In this document: positions 1 through 6,027 of the stretch, piece by piece
Numbering within the stretch: the first letter of the stretch is position 1
Layout: each line of letters starts with the position of its first letter
NCBI GenBank assembly: GCA_003695505.1
Contig: RFIY01000047.1
Coordinates: 1-7,033 of the forward strand
DNA: 7,033 nt
Source: Candidatus Dadabacteria bacterium
GTDB lineage: Bacteria; J088
Direction: 5' to 3'
Notes under the pieces: generated by a model
What the model saw: only the letters and a program-made list of their open reading frames with translations
Told to the model about the DNA's origin: nothing
The model's database searches: none
Translations under genes and position numbers: made by a program

Positions 1-128
1 ACCTTGCGGTGACCATAGTGCTGGAGCAGCCGTGCCGCCGTAAGACCACCGATGCCGGAACCGATGACGATCACGTCGTAGCGGTCGTCGAGTGTGGCGC
101 GTTTAAGGGGGATGCCGGGTTTTTTCAT
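1..128 (-). CDS. FAD-dependent oxidoreductase (phytoene desaturase/retinol reductase-like), N-terminal fragment
   Basis: Only the first 42 codons lie in the window; the gene continues beyond base 1. The minus strand starts with ATG at 128-126 and reads MKKPGIPLKRATLDDRYDVI, followed by VIGSGIGGLTAARLLQHYGH. The segment from residue 18 is a classic FAD-binding Rossmann turn (hydrophobic strand, G-S-G-I-G-G-L, then a helix), with the spacing typical of the NAD(P)/FAD-dependent oxidoreductases related to phytoene desaturases and retinol saturases. The substrate cannot be deduced from this fragment. An AAAGGA Shine-Dalgarno sequence (143-138) lies 9 nt before the ATG. The gene is divergent from a PadR-type regulator and shares with it a 91-bp intergenic region carrying two palindromes, so PadR control is likely (inference). 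Other two-dinucleotide-binding flavoproteins share this fold, so the subfamily is tentative. Confidence 0.75.
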   Translation of the reverse strand, partial: MKKPGIPLKRATLDDRYDVIVIGSGIGGLTAARLLQHYGHRK

Positions 129-142
129 CGCAAATCATCCTT

Positions 143-160
143 TATGCAATTTGTTGCATA
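143..160. promoter_or_regulatory. Palindromic operator 1 (probable PadR site)
   Basis: The sequence TATGCAATTTGTTGCATA is a perfect 7-bp inverted repeat around a 4-bp spacer. It lies 15-32 bp upstream of the oxidoreductase start and partly overlaps that gene's AAAGGA Shine-Dalgarno sequence. A near-identical copy starts 37 bp away at 180. PadR dimers bind inverted repeats in the promoters they control, often their own. That this PadR binds here is inferred from position and symmetry. Confidence 0.75.
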
Positions 161-179
161 GTAGCGAACCAGCGCGAAC

Positions 180-197
180 TATGCAACTTGTTGCATA
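180..197. promoter_or_regulatory. Palindromic operator 2 (probable PadR site)
   Basis: The sequence TATGCAACTTGTTGCATA differs from operator 1 at one spacer base only, while both 7-bp arms are identical. It ends 22 bp before the padR-like TTG start. It overlaps a possible minus-strand -10 element, TATTAT (200-195), and a possible plus-strand CATAAT (194-199). A bound dimer would therefore be expected to block transcription in both directions. No convincing -35 hexamer was found for either gene, so promoter placement stays open. Confidence 0.75.
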
Positions 198-205
198 ATA
201 GAGGC

Positions 206-212
206 AAAGGAG
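206..212 (+). promoter_or_regulatory. Shine-Dalgarno supporting a TTG start
   Basis: AAAGGAG lies 7 nt upstream of the TTG at 220. An in-frame TAG at 199-201 rules out any earlier start, and the protein has no other methionine codon. This site therefore decides the unusual TTG initiation of the regulator gene. Confidence 0.75.
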
Positions 213-219
213 CTCTGCC

Positions 220-741
220 TTGTCGTTGCGCTACGCCATTCTGACCAGCCTTGCCAATCAGCCCGCCAGCGGCTGGGATCTCGCGCGGCACTTCGGACGT
301 AGCATCGGTTTTTTCTGGCAGGCAAGCCACCAGCAGATCTACCGTGAGTTGCGCAGGCTGGACGATGACGGCCTCGTGCGGACGGAAGAAGCCACCGGAC
401 AGCGTGGGCCTCGCCGCAAGGTGTATCATCTGACCCCTGAGGGTCGCGAAGCGCTGCTGAACTGGCTGCAGACGCCGGCAGCGGAATCCGTCGTGCGTGA
501 TGAGCTGCTCGTCAAAGTGTTCGGCGGCTGGCAGCTCGAACCACCACAACTGCGCGCCCTGCTCGATCAGGCCCGCACCGATCATACCGATCGGCTTGCG
601 CAGTACAGGGAACTCGACCGCGAACTGGCGCAGTCGACCTCACGCAAGGCCCGCTTCGCGCGCCTGACGCTGCAACGCGGCATTTTCGAAGAAGAAGCGT
701 GGCTAAAGTGGCTCGACCAGGCGAAGGCGGAAATCGGATGA
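220..741 (+). CDS. PadR-family transcriptional regulator
   Basis: The 173-residue protein has the two-domain PadR layout. Residues about 1-75 form the winged helix: the start MSLRYAILTSL, a recognition-helix region SHQQIYRELRRLDDDGLV (36-53), and the wing RGPRRKVYHLTPEG (62-75). Residues about 90-170 form the helical dimerisation domain seen in PadR/AphA-type proteins, including RDELLVKVFGG. Members usually act as cytoplasmic, ligand-relieved repressors. Translation starts at TTG, fixed by an in-frame stop at 199-201 and an AAAGGAG site 7 nt upstream. Two identical-arm palindromes separate it from a divergent FAD oxidoreductase, so it probably represses itself and that enzyme (inference). The inducer is unknown. 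It converges on pdxH with 30 nt between stops. Confidence 0.9.
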   Translation: MSLRYAILTSLANQPASGWDLARHFGRSIGFFWQASHQQIYRELRRLDDDGLVRTEEATGQRGPRRKVYHLTPEGREALLNWLQTPAAESVVRDELLVKVFGGWQLEPPQLRALLDQARTDHTDRLAQYRELDRELAQSTSRKARFARLTLQRGIFEEEAWLKWLDQAKAEIG

Positions 742-771
742 ACCGGTCACACGCAAACGCTTCGGCTGCGG

Positions 772-1392
772 TCATGGCGCCAGTCGCTCGATGATCCAGT
801 TGTCGCCGTCGCGGCGGTAGCGGAAGCGGTCGTGCAGGCGGTGGGGACGGCCCTGCCAGAATTCCCACTGCTTCGGCAGCAGGCGCCAGCCGCCCCAGAA
901 GTCGGGCTCCGGAACGGGATCGTCGCCGAATCGTTGCTGCAACTTCAGGAAGCGCTCCATCAGCTCCTCGCGGGATGCGATGACCGAACTTTGCCGCGAC
1001 GCCCAGGCGCCGATCTGCGACTCGCGTGGGCGGGTGCGGAAGTAGGCCATCGAATCGGCATGAGCAAGCTTTTCGACCGGCCCTTCGACCCGGACCTGGC
1101 GATACAGCGTCGGCCAGAACAGCAGCAATGCAGCCCGCGGATTCGCTTCGAGTTCGCGCCCCTTGCGGCTTGTGTAGTTGCCATAGAAGATCAGCCCGTG
1201 ATCGATCCCGCGCAGCAGCACGCAGCGACTCGACGGTGCGCCATCCGGCGTGGCTGTGGCCAGGGTCATGACTTCGGGATCTGGAGCCTGTTCGAGCGCG
1301 GTCTCCCACCACGTGCGGAACTGTGCCATCGGATCTTCGGCGAGTTCTTCTCGGCGAAGGGGCGGCTGCTGTTCGTTGATCAGGCTGTCCAT
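772..1392 (-). CDS. pdxH: Pyridoxine/pyridoxamine 5'-phosphate oxidase
   Basis: PdxH is an FMN-dependent cytoplasmic enzyme that oxidises pyridoxine or pyridoxamine 5'-phosphate to pyridoxal 5'-phosphate, the last step of de novo B6 synthesis and of salvage. The 206-residue length is typical. Family signatures run in order: SSRCVLLRG (54-62), LIFYGNYTSRKGREL (67-81), ALLLFWPTLYRQVRVEGPVEKL (88-109), the RPRESQIGAWASRQS region (121-135), the WEFWQGRPHRLHDRF region (176-190), and the terminal IIERLAP. The arginine-rich FMN and phosphate contacts appear intact. It is the last gene of the map/AtuA-like/pdxH run; its ATG lies 2 nt after the upstream TGA. A GGAG Shine-Dalgarno sequence sits inside the last codons of the upstream gene, 8 nt from the ATG, so coupled translation is likely. 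Confidence 0.95.
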   Translation of the reverse strand: MDSLINEQQPPLRREELAEDPMAQFRTWWETALEQAPDPEVMTLATATPDGAPSSRCVLLRGIDHGLIFYGNYTSRKGRELEANPRAALLLFWPTLYRQVRVEGPVEKLAHADSMAYFRTRPRESQIGAWASRQSSVIASREELMERFLKLQQRFGDDPVPEPDFWGGWRLLPKQWEFWQGRPHRLHDRFRYRRDGDNWIIERLAP

Positions 1393-1394
1393 GT

Positions 1395-3125
1395 TCAGCG
1401 CTCCGTTTGCGCGGGTTCGAGGATGTGAGACGGCACCAGAACCCGGCGCGCCCTGACCTGATCGGCCAGTAGCTTCGCCTGGTTGTCAAACGCAACATTG
1501 GCAAAGGCGCCGCGTCCCAGGTAACCGTCCAGTACGAAATTGATTGCCAGCATATTATCGAACAAGTAACGGCGGATCGGGCCATCGAACGGGCGTGGCA
1601 GCAGCTCGCGCAGCCGATCACCGGTCAGCGCGTGTACCAGCCAGTCGAAACGCGCGCGGGTATCGGTCCAGAGCCCCAGGTTGGCATCGGCACCCTTGTC
1701 GCCCGAACGCGCGCCGGCGAGGCGCCCGAGCGCCACCTCGACCAGCTCGCCCTCGACGACCTGCAGCCGAGGCTGGCCGCCGCAGGCCGCGGTGCGCGCC
1801 TCTGCCGGAGCGACGTGGTTGTCGATGATCTGCTCGCGGCCATCCGGATCGACCAGCCGCTCGGCCACCTTGTCGCGATCCACCCAACCCGACCGCGTTT
1901 CGATGCACGGCGACGCGTCCGATGGTGGCGACGCAAAGGTGATGCCCGGTACGCTGGCCAGTGCCAGACCAACCGCGGCGTCAGCAAAGGACCGCCCGGC
2001 CCGTCGCCTGTCATCATCGGCGACCGCAAGCCGGATCAACATCGATCCGTCCGCCGCCTGCCAGTGGTCCACGGCCGTCTCCCGAAATGCTTCACGACCG
2101 CCAACGGCGTCCCAGAATTGCCGCTCGAACCACTCCAGTTTATGACCATCGAGATCAGGCGCCAGGCCAACAAGGACGTGATTGCGCCATCCGGCGTCCA
2201 GATGGATCGACACCTTCAGCCGCTCAGGCGCCGGCTCACCGCGTACGCGGTCGACGCGTACCCGCTCGTCATCGACCTGCTGCAGACGGAACGCGTCGAA
2301 TCGTACCGTCACGTCCGGCGTCCGGTAACGCGGTCCGGCAATCTCGTACAGCGCCTGGGCCGTGACGGTCCCAACCGAAACGCGTCCGCCGGAATCAGGC
2401 TCACGAAACAGTTCAAAGCTGCCATCGGACTCGATCTCTACCGCGGGATAGCCGAGCGGACGAGTGAAATCGACCTTGGTATAGTGGCTGTAATTGCCGC
2501 CGGTCGCCTGCGGGCCACATTCGATGAGATGCCCGGCCAGCGCGGCCGCGGCAAGCCTGTCCCAGTCGTCCCAGGACCAGTCGTAGTGAGCCACGGCCGG
2601 GCCAACGACCAGCGACGAATCCGCGACGCGGCCGGTGATGACGAGCTCGGCGCCGGCCTGCAACGCGGCAGCGATGCCTCGGCCGCCACAGTAGACGTTG
2701 GCGGCCCGCAGCCGCTCCAGCGGCAACACCTCTCCATCGGTATCCACCGTCAGTTCTCCGCGTGACATCGCCTCGATGACATTCATCCCATCCACGACGG
2801 CAATTCGTGGCGGTGTTTCTCCACGTTGCTCTGCAATCTGCCGAACCGCCGCCGCACAGGCTGCCGGGTTGAGGCCACCGGCATTACAGACGATCGGGAC
2901 CGTGCGCTCGCGCCAGCGCTCCCAGACCTGGTCGATCTGGGTCACGAAGCCCTTGCAGTAGCCGAGATCGGGGTCGCGCTGCTGCTGCCGAGCGAGGATC
3001 GCCAGCGTCACTTCGGCCAGATAGTCCCCGACCAGAATGTCCGGCAGCTCGGACTCGAGCCAGCGCGCCAGAATGTCACGCCGGTCGCCGTAAAAACCCG
3101 AGAATGCGCCAATGACGAGACCCAC
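1395..3125 (-). CDS. AtuA-like / DUF1446 family protein with C-terminal ferredoxin-like domain
   Basis: The 576-residue protein begins VIGAFSGFYGDRRDILARWL and shows DUF1446/AtuA hallmarks: LVGDYLAEVTLAILAR (31-46), VCNAGGLNPAACA (79-91), VVDGMNV (110-116), VYCGGRGIAAAL (144-155), VITGRVADSSLVVGPA (162-177) and CGPQATGGNYS (203-213). Residues about 462-568 match the appended AtuA-like ferredoxin-fold domain, with the conserved RSGDKGADANLG (473-484). The namesake AtuA belongs to acyclic terpene (citronellol/geraniol) catabolism in Pseudomonas, but the family's reaction is not established. No terpene or acyl-CoA carboxylase gene is nearby, so a terpene role should not be assumed. The GTG start is 3 nt after the map stop and has no visible Shine-Dalgarno sequence, suggesting reinitiation after map. 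No signal peptide or membrane span is apparent, so it is likely cytoplasmic. Confidence 0.88.
   Translation of the reverse strand: MGLVIGAFSGFYGDRRDILARWLESELPDILVGDYLAEVTLAILARQQQRDPDLGYCKGFVTQIDQVWERWRERTVPIVCNAGGLNPAACAAAVRQIAEQRGETPPRIAVVDGMNVIEAMSRGELTVDTDGEVLPLERLRAANVYCGGRGIAAALQAGAELVITGRVADSSLVVGPAVAHYDWSWDDWDRLAAAALAGHLIECGPQATGGNYSHYTKVDFTRPLGYPAVEIESDGSFELFREPDSGGRVSVGTVTAQALYEIAGPRYRTPDVTVRFDAFRLQQVDDERVRVDRVRGEPAPERLKVSIHLDAGWRNHVLVGLAPDLDGHKLEWFERQFWDAVGGREAFRETAVDHWQAADGSMLIRLAVADDDRRRAGRSFADAAVGLALASVPGITFASPPSDASPCIETRSGWVDRDKVAERLVDPDGREQIIDNHVAPAEARTAACGGQPRLQVVEGELVEVALGRLAGARSGDKGADANLGLWTDTRARFDWLVHALTGDRLRELLPRPFDGPIRRYLFDNMLAINFVLDGYLGRGAFANVAFDNQAKLLADQVRARRVLVPSHILEPAQTER
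1401..1404 (-). promoter_or_regulatory. pdxH Shine-Dalgarno embedded in the upstream gene
   Basis: Read on the minus strand, ACGGAGCGCTGAACATG places GGAG 8 nt before the pdxH ATG. The GGAG is encoded by the Thr-Glu codons at the end of the AtuA-like protein, and the upstream TGA lies between it and the ATG. This is a typical translational-coupling arrangement. Confidence 0.7.
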
Positions 3126-3128
3126 GGT

Positions 3129-4052
3129 TCAGTCGAATTCGACGCCATCGACAATCAGGCGTTTGCCGGCTTCACGCTGTGATGGCGTCAGCGTCAGGAT
3201 CTCGACTCCGTCTCGCGTGACGAGAATCGTGTGCTCGAACTGCGCCGACAATTTGCGATCAGACGTGCGTACGGTCCAGCCATCCGGATCGAGATCCGTA
3301 CGCCAGGTGCCAAGATTGAGCATCGGCTCGACCGTGAACGTCATGCCGGGCACGATTTCGACCCGTTCGGCCTCGGGCGTATCGAAGTGGAAAATCGAGT
3401 AATTCTCATGAAATTCGCGGCCAATCCCGTGACCCGTATACTCACGAACGACGCCGTAGCCGCGCGCATGCGCAAACGCCTCGATCGCCTTGCCGATCAC
3501 ATTGGTCGTCGCGCCGACGCGCACCGCGTCAATGCCGATCAGGGTGGCGCGCGCCGTATCGAGCACCAGCTGCCGAGCTTCGTCGCTGACTTCACCGATC
3601 ATAAACGTTTCGGACTGGTCGCCGTAGAAACCGTCGACGATCGTTGTCAGATCGACGTTGACGATGTCGCCTTCTTTCAGGATCACATCGGGAGACGGAA
3701 TCCCGTGACAGACGACCTCGTTGACAGAAACGCAACACGATTTCGGAAAACCACGGTACCCAAAGGTTGCCGGGACGTGGCCGTGGTCTCGCGTGTAGGT
3801 GTCGACCAGCCGGTCGATGTCGGCGCTGGAGATCCCGGCCCGGATCTCCTGGCGGACCACATCCATCAGCTCGCCGTTGAAGCGGCCGGCCCGCCGCATC
3901 CCTTCGATCTCTTCAGCCGTTCGCACCGGCGCACGCAACGGCGGCTTCATGAACGCGGACAATCGTCCACGCTGGTCCCGCAGCATGTGACATTTCTTGT
4001 ACTTCTTCCCGCTGCCACACCAGCAGGGATCGTTGCGTCCGAGCTTGTTCAT
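3129..4052 (-). CDS. map: Type I methionine aminopeptidase with N-terminal SEC-C motif
   Basis: This cytoplasmic metalloprotease removes the initiator methionine from nascent proteins. From the chosen ATG (4052) it has 307 residues. Residues 4-22 form a SEC-C zinc motif (LGRNDPCWCGSGKKYKKCH; likely ligands C10, C12, C21 and H22 or a neighbour), which in such long-form MetAPs is thought to help ribosome association. The pita-bread core retains H116 (CHGIP) and all five metal ligands: D134 (NVDL), D145 (YGDQSETF), H208 (TGHGIGREFH), E242 (TVEPML) and E273 (QFEHT). An upstream in-frame ATG at 4097 would add 15 residues. It has a GGAG 10 nt upstream, but it overlaps a perfect TATAAT, so the downstream start, which places SEC-C at the N-terminus, is preferred. 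It is the first gene of the run to pdxH. Confidence 0.94.
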   Translation of the reverse strand: MNKLGRNDPCWCGSGKKYKKCHMLRDQRGRLSAFMKPPLRAPVRTAEEIEGMRRAGRFNGELMDVVRQEIRAGISSADIDRLVDTYTRDHGHVPATFGYRGFPKSCCVSVNEVVCHGIPSPDVILKEGDIVNVDLTTIVDGFYGDQSETFMIGEVSDEARQLVLDTARATLIGIDAVRVGATTNVIGKAIEAFAHARGYGVVREYTGHGIGREFHENYSIFHFDTPEAERVEIVPGMTFTVEPMLNLGTWRTDLDPDGWTVRTSDRKLSAQFEHTILVTRDGVEILTLTPSQREAGKRLIVDGVEFD

Positions 4053-4095
4053 CGCCGATGGTTTCCGTTCGCTGCCCCCCGGTTCGTCTGTTCTC

Positions 4096-4101
4096 ATTAT
4101 A
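4096..4101 (-). promoter_or_regulatory. Candidate -10 element (TATAAT) for the map operon
   Basis: The minus strand carries a perfect TATAAT here, 43 bp before the preferred map ATG at 4052. Initiation about 7 nt downstream would give a leader of roughly 35-40 nt. No clear TTGACA-like -35 lies at 16-18 bp; the hexamer 17 bp upstream reads CGAAGG. The promoter assignment therefore rests on the -10 alone. Confidence 0.45.
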
Positions 4102-4163
4102 GCCGCGCTCCGTCGAGACCTTCGCGCCTTGTTCTGACAAACCGGCGGTGGTAGTGTGTCGGT

Positions 4164-4955
4164 ATGAATTCGCGCCGGCGATTTGCAGCCGCGTTATTTA
4201 TCCTGGCCGTCTTCGCGCCCATTCAGCTCCCTGCGGCCCCGATCGAGCGGCCCCTGATTCGACTGACGAATGGAGAATGGCCTCCGTGGATGTCTGAGCG
4301 TCTGCCGGAAGGTGGCCCCGTCTCGCAGCTTGTTCGCGAGGCATGGGCCGAGGCCGGTTTCGCAGTGAAATGGGGCTGGATGCCGTGGGCACGGGGCTAT
4401 GCGCTGGCCGCCGCAGGCGCCTGGGACGGGACAACAGGCTGGAGCCGAACGCCGGCGCGCGAGCGCGCGTTCGTATACAGCGCGCCACTTTTTGAAGGCG
4501 AAACCGTCCTGCTGTCGCGCCGTGACAAACCAGTAACCTGGCGAACGGTCGATGACCTGCGCGGTGTCCGCCTCGGCGTCACGCTGTCGTACACTTACGG
4601 CACAACGATCGACAGTATGATTGCCAGCGGAGCATTGCTCACGGATCCGGCCCCGGATGACACAACCAATCTGCAAAAACTGCTCGCCGGGCGCATCGAT
4701 GCGTTCCCACTGGAGCGGCACGTCGCCGGCGCCCTGCTCCAGCAGGCGTTTCCGAGGCAGGCGCACCTCATCGGCTGCAGCCCAACGCTGCTACGCCGGG
4801 CGACCTATCATCTGCTGCTGACACGCAAACGACCCGATGCACAAGCACTGGCGGAGCAATTCAACGCGGGGCTGGCCCGGCTGATTGAGCGCGGCCGCGC
4901 TGCGGCCATTCTCGACGTGGTGAAACGCAGCGCGCTTCGGTGCGATTTTCGCTGA
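4164..4955 (+). CDS. Periplasmic family-3 (amino-acid type) solute-binding protein, transporter orphan
   Basis: The 263-residue protein starts with a signal peptide: MNSRRR, a hydrophobic stretch (7-20), then QLPAAP, with cleavage likely near residues 24-26. The mature part resembles bacterial extracellular solute-binding protein family 3. It has an LTNGEWPPW opening (34-42), a WMPWARGY segment (72-79), GAWDGTTGWS (85-94), FVYSAPLFEGETVLLSR (103-119) and the lobe-2 start DDLRGVRLGVTLSYTYG (130-146). Export to the periplasm is inferred. Eight tryptophans fall within residues 39-93. No permease or ATPase gene is adjacent, so it may not serve an ABC transporter encoded here. It could partner a distant one or act as a stand-alone sensor or binding protein. 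Its ligand is unknown. It is divergent from map, with only a weak purine-rich stretch before the ATG, and converges on a diguanylate cyclase. Confidence 0.85.
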   Translation: MNSRRRFAAALFILAVFAPIQLPAAPIERPLIRLTNGEWPPWMSERLPEGGPVSQLVREAWAEAGFAVKWGWMPWARGYALAAAGAWDGTTGWSRTPARERAFVYSAPLFEGETVLLSRRDKPVTWRTVDDLRGVRLGVTLSYTYGTTIDSMIASGALLTDPAPDDTTNLQKLLAGRIDAFPLERHVAGALLQQAFPRQAHLIGCSPTLLRRATYHLLLTRKRPDAQALAEQFNAGLARLIERGRAAAILDVVKRSALRCDFR

Positions 4956-4959
4956 AGCG
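4933..4959. other. Hairpin-forming inverted repeat at the convergent gene ends
   Basis: CGCTTC (4933-4938) and GAAGCG (4954-4959) are exact inverted repeats. Between them GCGA-TTT-TCGC (4942-4952) forms an inner stem. Together they would fold into one hairpin with a small asymmetric internal loop. The structure covers the stop codon of the solute-binding protein gene, 17 bp from the diguanylate cyclase stop. Neither strand shows a following T-tract, so a standard intrinsic terminator is doubtful, though it could limit read-through from both sides. Confidence 0.3.
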
Positions 4960-4975
4960 GACTGCGACCGGGGCG

Positions 4976-5911
4976 TTACAGCAGCGCCGACAGACCTTCG
5001 TTGAGTCCGGCCGCGGTTGATTCTGCTGCAACCGCAACGCGATCACGTCCGGCCGCTTTCGCCTGATACAAGGCATCGTCGGCTGCGTTCAGCAGAACCG
5101 TTGCGGTCTGCCTGGGATCGATACCACTGGCCGAGCGTACGAACCGGTCGAGCGTAGCGACGCCGAAACTCGCACGGACCTGCTCCCGCGGCCAGACCTG
5201 CTGGTGAATCGCCGCGCGCAACCGCTCAGCCAGGCGTAGCGCGGCGGTGCGATCCGACTCCGGCGCAAGGATGCAGAATTCCTCTCCACCGATGCGCCCG
5301 GCGATATCCACGCGCCGAATCGTCGTCTGAATCGTCCCGGCAAACATTGCGAGCGTGCGATCACCGACCAGGTGTCCGTGGCGATCATTGTATTGCTTGA
5401 AGTGGTCGATATCGATCATGACGAGCGAAAGCGGCGCATCGTTTCGATGAGCGCGCAGAATTTCTTCGTCGAGGCGGCGCTGAAATGCACGCCGGTTCCA
5501 CAACCCCGTCAGCTCATCGACCGACGCCAGCAATGCCAGCTTGCGGTTCGTCTGTTCGAGCGCCTGCCGGATACGCACCTCATCCGTAACGTCCCGCCCG
5601 ATCGCATAACAATGTTCTTCACCGGACGGCCGAACGATCTCCCACTCAATCAACCGGCGCTCGCCACTGGCCCGCCGCCAGCGTAACCGGCAGGCAACGG
5701 GCGCATCGAACGCCAGGCGCGCGACGAGTGCCGCAAGCTGTTCCGCATCCCGCTCCGACACAAACCGACGCCACGGCAGACTGCACAGTTCATCGGCCGT
5801 CCAGCCCAGGACATGCTCCGACGCCGGGTTGACACGCACGAACCGGTGATCCGGCGCAATGACAACGCACGGCTCAGACAGCAAATTGAACATGGCATCA
5901 AACTGACGCAC
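4976..5911 (-). CDS. PAS-GGDEF diguanylate cyclase
   Basis: The 311-residue protein joins an N-terminal PAS sensor (about 5-113: CVVIAPDHRFVRVNPASEHVLGW and, at its end, AIGRDVTDEVRIRQALEQTN) to a GGDEF domain (about 125-296). The cyclase domain has DELTGLWNRR (132-141), the metal and nucleotide segment MIDIDHFKQYNDRHGH (165-180) and an intact GGEEF signature (208-212). An RxxD inhibitory site, R199-D202, precedes it by five residues, so product inhibition by cyclic di-GMP is expected. It should make cyclic di-GMP from two GTP. No transmembrane segment or signal peptide is visible, so it is probably cytosolic. No PAS ligand or haem residue could be assigned. The GTG start has a GGAGG 11 nt upstream; an ATG at 5893 lacks such a site. 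Confidence 0.92.
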   Translation of the reverse strand: MRQFDAMFNLLSEPCVVIAPDHRFVRVNPASEHVLGWTADELCSLPWRRFVSERDAEQLAALVARLAFDAPVACRLRWRRASGERRLIEWEIVRPSGEEHCYAIGRDVTDEVRIRQALEQTNRKLALLASVDELTGLWNRRAFQRRLDEEILRAHRNDAPLSLVMIDIDHFKQYNDRHGHLVGDRTLAMFAGTIQTTIRRVDIAGRIGGEEFCILAPESDRTAALRLAERLRAAIHQQVWPREQVRASFGVATLDRFVRSASGIDPRQTATVLLNAADDALYQAKAAGRDRVAVAAESTAAGLNEGLSALL

Positions 5912-5922
5912 CCGTCAAGCAT

Positions 5923-5927
5923 CCTCC
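5923..5927 (-). promoter_or_regulatory. Shine-Dalgarno for the diguanylate cyclase GTG start
   Basis: On the minus strand GGAGG lies 11 nt before the GTG at 5911-5909, slightly long but acceptable. It directly abuts an ATG at 5922, too close to serve it, and that ATG opens a different frame. This supports GTG 5911 over the internal ATG at 5893. Confidence 0.5.
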
Positions 5928-5978
5928 CGTCACCGACGCCGCAGCGTCAATGTCCGTGCTGTTATCTTACCGCTGAAC

Positions 5979-6008
5979 CGCCCTGCTGGCGAACGGGCGT
6001 TTGTTCGC
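5979..6008. other. Two overlapping, mutually exclusive inverted repeats between can and the cyclase gene
   Basis: GCGAAC (5989-5994) pairs exactly with GTTCGC (6003-6008), 20 nt past the can stop. CGCCC (5979-5983) pairs with GGGCG (5995-5999). The two hairpins share bases, so only one could form at a time. No T-run follows on the minus strand, so neither is a standard intrinsic terminator. They may protect the can 3' end or be chance in GC-rich DNA. Confidence 0.25.
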
Positions 6009-6027
6009 GGCCACCAACGTACCCGCG

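Noticed and set aside
752-770. Possible terminator with a UUCG tetraloop between padR and pdxH
   Set aside because: The GC-TTCG-GC core has only 2 bp before a mismatch, the outer CGCA/TGCG arms need a bulge, and no T-run follows on either strand.
512-1621. 369-codon open frame on the minus strand over padR and pdxH
   Set aside because: It runs in a different frame across pdxH and antisense to padR. The protein is Arg/Ala-rich without family motifs, whereas PdxH and PadR are clear homologues. It is a GC-bias shadow.
1632-2765. 377-codon plus-strand open frame
   Set aside because: It is antisense to the AtuA-like gene and lacks recognisable domains; long antisense frames are expected with this codon bias.
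3132-3143. 12-bp perfect palindrome GTCGAATTCGAC at the map-AtuA-like junction
   Set aside because: It is fully explained by coding of the last four MetAP residues (VEFD). It is single-copy and has no partner site, so a regulatory role is unsupported.
3231-4154. 307-codon plus-strand open frame
   Set aside because: It is antisense to map, which has all metal ligands intact; no motifs are seen on the opposite strand.
4451-4470. Alternating CGCG-rich repeat in the solute-binding protein gene
   Set aside because: It lies inside clear coding sequence (Pro-Ala-Arg-Glu-Arg-Ala) and is ordinary for GC-rich codon use.
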